Positions 60,546-64,000 of a DNA stretch of 64,000 nucleotides are shown in pieces (within the stretch, counting starts at the first letter, position 1; each line of letters begins with the position of its first letter). A program made the translations under genes and the position numbers. This stretch comes from Marinimicrococcus flavescens (GTDB lineage Bacteria > Pseudomonadota > Alphaproteobacteria > Geminicoccales > Geminicoccaceae): positions 22,337 to 86,336 of the forward strand of contig JARGEQ010000135.1 of NCBI GenBank assembly GCA_029211145.1, read 5' to 3'. The notes beneath the pieces were generated by a model. It did not search any database, had not been told where the DNA came from, and was given only the letters and a program-made list of their open reading frames with translations.

Positions 60546-61958
60546 ATGTTCGACACCCAGCCTTCGATCTCCGGAGCCGCCGCCCACGGCCTGCCGTCCG
60601 CCCTCGACGACACCATCCTCGATCTGCTGCCGGCCGCCGTCTATGTCTGCGACGCGGACGGCATTCTCGTTCGCCACAACCGCAAGGCCGCCGAGCTGTG
60701 GGGACGCGAGCCGGTGCCCGGGGATGTGGCCGAGCGGTTCTGCGGCTCCTTCCGGCTCTACTGGCCCGATGGGCGGCCGCTTGCCCATCACGACACGCCG
60801 ATGGCCGATACGCTCCGCACCGGCCGCCCGCACCGCAATGTCGAGGTGCAGGTGGAGCAGCCGGGCGGCCGTCGTCTCTGGGTGCTCGTCAATATCGATC
60901 CGGTCAGGAACGATGCCGGCGCGCTCACCGGTGCGATCAACTGCTTCCAGGACATCACCGCGCGCAAGCTCGCCGACGAGCGGATCCGCGAGAGCGAGCG
61001 GCGCCTGCGCGAGGTGCTTGAGGCGCTGCCGACGGCCGTCTACACGACCGATGCCGAAGGCCACGTGACCTTCTACAACAGGGCTTCGGTGACGCTGTCC
61101 GGCCGCCGGCCGGAGCTCGGCACGGACCGCTGGTGCGTTACCTGGCGCCTCTACCAGCCCGACGGCACGCCGCTGTCGCACGCGGATTGCCCGATGGCGG
61201 TGGCGCTCCGGCAGAACAGGGCGATAGAGGGCGCGGAGATCGTGGCCGAGCGGCCGGACGGCCAGCGCCTGCCGTGTCTGGCCTACCCGACGCCGCTGCG
61301 CGACAGCGCCGGCAAGCTGGTCGGCGCGGTGAACATGCTGGTCGACATCTCCGAGCGCAAGCGGGCCGAGGAACGCCGGCAACTGCTCATCAGGGAGCTC
61401 AATCACCGGGTCAAGAACACGCTCGCCACCGTGCAGTCGATCGCCGCGCAAAGCTTCCGGCGCGAGACCCGCAGCGAGGCGCACCAGCGCTTCGAGGGCC
61501 GGCTGATAACCCTCTCCCGGGCCCATGACGTGCTCACCCGCGAGAGCTGGGAGGGGGCCGAGCTCCACGAGATCGTGGCGCAGGCGATGGAGCCGCTGTG
61601 CGGCGAGGACGAGGACCGCCTCGAGATCGGCGGGCCCGAGCTGCGCCTGCGTCCGAAGATGGCCCTCTCGCTCGCCATGGCGCTGCACGAGCTGTGCACC
61701 AATGCCGCCAAATACGGTGCGCTCTCGAACGAGGCGGGGCGCGTCGGCGTCACCTGGCGGATCGAGGTCCGGGGCCAGGACCGGCGCCTGCACCTGCGCT
61801 GGGCGGAGAGCGGCGGGCCGCCGGTCCTGGCCCCGCAGGAGAAAGGGTTCGGCTCGCGCCTCATCGAGCGGGGGCTCGCCTGGGAGCTCGGTGCCTCGGT
61901 CCGCCTGGAATTCCCGCCCTCCGGCGTGGTCTGCGAGATCGTGGCGCCGCTCCCGTGA
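60546..61958 (+). CDS. PAS-domain HWE-family sensor histidine kinase
   Basis: A 470-residue soluble kinase with two PAS domains: about 20-150 (LLPAAVYVCDADGILVRHNRKAAELWG) and about 155-275 (EALPTAVYTTDAEGHVTFYNRASVTLSG), each ending in a DITxRK or DISERK linker. The kinase domain has RELNHRVKNTLATVQSIAAQSFR with the phosphorylated His, MALHELCTNAAKYGALSNEAG (N-box) and ESGGPPV...GFGSRLIERGL. It is close in pattern to the kinase at 54810. GGAG lies 5 bases before the ATG at 60546; an in-frame ATG at 60531 also has a ribosome site. A receiver protein follows after 43 bases. Confidence 0.88.
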   Translation: MFDTQPSISGAAAHGLPSALDDTILDLLPAAVYVCDADGILVRHNRKAAELWGREPVPGDVAERFCGSFRLYWPDGRPLAHHDTPMADTLRTGRPHRNVEVQVEQPGGRRLWVLVNIDPVRNDAGALTGAINCFQDITARKLADERIRESERRLREVLEALPTAVYTTDAEGHVTFYNRASVTLSGRRPELGTDRWCVTWRLYQPDGTPLSHADCPMAVALRQNRAIEGAEIVAERPDGQRLPCLAYPTPLRDSAGKLVGAVNMLVDISERKRAEERRQLLIRELNHRVKNTLATVQSIAAQSFRRETRSEAHQRFEGRLITLSRAHDVLTRESWEGAELHEIVAQAMEPLCGEDEDRLEIGGPELRLRPKMALSLAMALHELCTNAAKYGALSNEAGRVGVTWRIEVRGQDRRLHLRWAESGGPPVLAPQEKGFGSRLIERGLAWELGASVRLEFPPSGVVCEIVAPLP

Positions 61959-62001
61959 ACCGGGTCCCGACCGCAAGCCCGATGGCGCCTGGACCTCCGC
62001 C

Positions 62002-62370
62002 TTGATCGGCGGGACCGGGCAACGGCCGCGGGTTCTGCTCGTCGAGGACGAGATCATGATCGCCATGCTGATCGAGGACATGCTGCTCGCCATCGGCTGC
62101 GAGATCGGCGCCACGGTGGCGCGGGTCGACGATGCCTTGCGGGCGGCCCGAACCGGCGCCTTCGACCTCGCCATCCTCGACGTCAATCTCGACGGCAAGC
62201 CCAGCTACCCGGTGGCCGACCTGCTGAAGGCGCAGGGCGTTCCGTTCCTGTTCGCCACCGGCTACGGCCGGGAAGGGCTCGATCCCGGTCATGCGACCGC
62301 ACCGGCGCTGCAAAAACCGTTCGCGCAGGCCGATCTGGAAGCCGCCGTGGCCCGGGTGCTGGCTCGTTGA
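62002..62370 (+). CDS. Single-domain response regulator
   Basis: A 122-residue receiver domain without an output domain. It has the acidic pair in RVLLVEDEIMIAML, the phosphorylated Asp in LAILDVNLDG (about residue 60), the Thr in FLFATGYG and the Lys in LQKPF. The only usable start is a TTG at 62002, as no ATG or GTG lies in frame nearby. It sits 43 bases after the HWE kinase and is probably its target. Receiver-only proteins with HWE kinases are frequent in alphaproteobacteria. Confidence 0.85.
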   Translation: MIGGTGQRPRVLLVEDEIMIAMLIEDMLLAIGCEIGATVARVDDALRAARTGAFDLAILDVNLDGKPSYPVADLLKAQGVPFLFATGYGREGLDPGHATAPALQKPFAQADLEAAVARVLAR

Positions 62371-62426
62371 GGCGCTGTGCGAGAAGCTGGCCCCGGTGCG
62401 CGACCCCTGGGGCGGCGGGATCCTGC

Positions 62427-62468
62427 GGGGCGCTGCGCGCGGCTTTCGCTCGTCGGTCTTTGTCAGTC
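62427..62468 (+). repeat. Dispersed intergenic repeat, copy H
   Basis: GGGGCGCTGCGCGCGGC, then TTTCGCTCGTCGGTCTT and TGTCAGTC. It lies 57 bases after the stop of the receiver gene, in the same sense, and about 155 bases before the transposase remnant. Confidence 0.75.
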
Positions 62469-62622
62469 GACCCGAAGAGGCGCTCGCCGGCTCTCCGTCT
62501 TCTTTCGCGATCCGGCCGGACCGGGAGCCCGCCCGGCACGCTGCGCCGTCGCGGTCGACCTCCTGTTCGACTATCCCGACGTTTCACCTGACAACGATCT
62601 CGTTCTGCGCCGCGTTGTCCGC

Positions 62623-63541
62623 ATGGAGCAGCAGGATTTCCGCAGCATCGGGCGGGCGGCGCAGGAGGCGTTGCGGCGCCGGGCCTTGCGGCTGATCGGG
62701 GTGCAGCGGCAGACGGTCAACGGCTGGGTCCGGCGGCAGCGCGAGCCGGGCGAGGCGAGGGTGCCGGACGGGCGGCGGGCCTCGCCGCGGCGCGGCAAGG
62801 GGCTGCTGAGCGAGGCGCAGGGCCGGCAGGCGCAGGGCGGGATCGCCGACATCGCCGGACCAGCCGAAGCTGCTCTCCGCCCTTCGGCCAGCCCGGAGGC
62901 TAGGGGGACAGCCCGGGCGGTACGCGAGCTGATCGCGACGCGGCCGGGCGTCCGGCCCGGCCTCTCGACGGTGCAGCTCTACCTCCGGCGCGGGAGGATG
63001 CCGCCGCAAAAGCCGCTCTTGCGGGCGCGCGGGCGCTCGCCCCGGGCGATCCGCGCCTGGCTGGAGCAGGCCTGGGCCGGCGATCGCCGCCAGGGCCAGG
63101 CGCGAGGGGGCGGCGATCTACGGGGGCGACGAGACCGGGGTCGGCAATGTCGACCAGACCGGCCGCAGCCGGGCCCCCAGGGGCCAAACACCGGTGGTGA
63201 CCCGCCAGGCGCGGCGCCTGGGCGGCAGCATGATCCCGGGCGTCAGCTATCGCGGCCTGATGCGCCTCATGCTCCATGACAGGGCCCCGAGCGCCGGGCT
63301 GTTCCCGACCTTCCTGCGCCGCCTGGTGCAGGGCACCACAGGCACGGTCGTCCTCATCGTCGACAATCTCAGGGTGCACCACGCCCGCACGGTCGAGGCC
63401 TGGCTCGCCGCGCACCAGCACGAGATCGGGCCCTTCCACCTCCCCGCCGACGCGCCCGGGCACACTCCCGACGAGCGCCTCGGCAACGCCCCGAGCAGCA
63501 GCTGCGGCAAAAGCCGCAGCCCGGCAGCAAGGACCAGCTGA
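62623..63541 (+). pseudogene. IS630-family transposase remnant, frameshifted
   Basis: The frame opens MEQQDFRSIGRAAQEALRRRALRLIG and GVQRQTVNGWVRRQRE, an IS630-like helix-turn-helix that seems to lack about 12 residues. It continues to about base 63105 (AIRAWLEQAWAGDRRQGQ), where the frame must shift to read AIYGGDETGVGNVDQTGR (first catalytic Asp). It goes on through GTVVLIVDNLRVHHARTVEAWL (second Asp) and LPADAPGHTPDERLGNA (Glu), after which sense is lost around 63500. The DDE residues are present, but the shift and deletion make it inactive. Exact ends and terminal repeats are not determined. Confidence 0.8.
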
Positions 63542-64000
63542 AGTCGAACATCCGCCCTCGCTCCGCACCATCTCGCGATCAGCCGCCCCGGGAGGCGTTG
63601 CGGCCGCCCGATCCGCCGACCACCTCGCCCCGCCCGCCAGCGTCGTCACCGCATCTTCACCTTTCCCCGTCACCCTGCTGGCGTGGGACTCCCCGCCAGC
63701 CCTTGGCCCTCGGCCGCACCTCTCCCACCATCCGCCAGACTACGGCAGGGACTCTTGAAGAAGGATGAACCCCGCCCCCGCGGCGGCACCGTCGCCAGAC
63801 CGACAGACCCGGAAGGGCGTCGGAACCCGCTCCGCAACCTCTCGCGATCAGCCGCTCCGGGAGGAGCTGCGGGCACCCGATCCGCCGATCACCTCGCTCC
63901 GCCCGCCAGCGTCGTCACCGCATCTTCACCTTTCCCCGTCACTCTGCTGGCGTGCGACTCCCCGCCAGCCCTTGGCCCTCGGCCGCACCTCTCCCACCAT
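63542..64000. other. Downstream of the transposase remnant, non-coding and duplicated
   Basis: No gene is supported. Traces of the transposase C-terminus (LKSN and LRTISRS) appear in shifted frames up to about 63600. The rest is dominated by two direct copies of a 173-base block. Confidence 0.55.
63559..64000 (+). repeat. Direct duplication, at least 173 bases, period 269
   Basis: CGCTCCGCA at 63559 and at 63828 begin blocks that stay aligned without gaps for 173 bases, to 63731 and to the window end at 64000. Shared landmarks are TCTCGCGATCAGCCG, GCCAGCGTCGTCACCGCATC and CAGCCCTTGGCCCTCGGCCG. A 96-base spacer lies between the copies. The second copy may continue beyond the window, and further copies could follow. 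Confidence 0.9.

Noticed and set aside
63559..64000. CRISPR array at the window end
   Set aside because: The repeated block is 173 bases with one 96-base spacer, not short repeats with regular spacers, and no cas gene is present.

Overview
The window is very GC-rich, densely packed bacterial chromosome. The gene order argH-lptM-lysA-TIGR02302, the complete dcw cluster, the bamD-recN-ligA block, an FtsZ tail of the DVPAFLR type and meso-diaminopimelate chemistry (lysA, MurE DNPR motif) point to an alphaproteobacterium. A Rhodospirillales/Geminicoccales-like member is my best guess from gene order; nothing in the window proves the genus.

Positions 1-5777 (+) hold the 3' part of argH, the small lipoprotein lptM, lysA, a large TIGR02302-type membrane protein and an AmpD/AmiD-like amidase. 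The RNase P RNA gene rnpB follows (about 5786-6179). A 470-base leader with a DnaA-box-like 9-mer, a hairpin and a plausible promoter precedes rsmH; no mraZ is visible. From 6650 to 24157 the division and cell-wall cluster runs without a break: rsmH-ftsL-ftsI-murE-murF-mraY-murD-ftsW-murG-murC-murB-ddl-ftsQ-ftsA-ftsZ. Many of its genes overlap by 1-4 bases, and it closes on a 13-bp inverted repeat that looks like a terminator. It makes lipid II from UDP-MurNAc and builds the septal synthase and divisome.

The lpxC gene usual after ftsZ is absent. Positions 24354-31803 hold accessory genes instead: a D-amino-acid aldolase/dehydratase-like PLP enzyme, a tandem UspA protein, a CYTH-CHAD protein, a small secreted protein, a decayed gene, a nitronate monooxygenase and an XRE regulator. 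The conserved bamD-recN-ligA block resumes at 31931-36579.

From 37462 to 43329 (-) lie a GT4 glycosyltransferase, thrS, infC and an aminopeptidase P, probably co-transcribed. The region 43426-53945 has a hydrolase, a creatininase-family amidohydrolase, a small mercury operon with a textbook MerR operator, a queG-epimerase cluster with VOC and GST genes, a secreted RTX protein, and a TetR-glycosyltransferase-adenylate-cyclase cassette. From 54810 there are two PAS-HWE histidine kinases (the second with a receiver-only regulator), an orphan NMT1-type binding protein, glcE-glcF without glcD, and an IS630-like transposase pseudogene.

The most unusual non-coding feature is a roughly 40-base repeat with core GGCGCTGCGCGCGGC followed by a T/pyrimidine-rich tract. 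It occurs at eight intergenic places, and several copies lie just past stop codons in the sense direction. Two long direct duplications (periods 259 and 269 bases) lie in intergenic or mobile-element regions.
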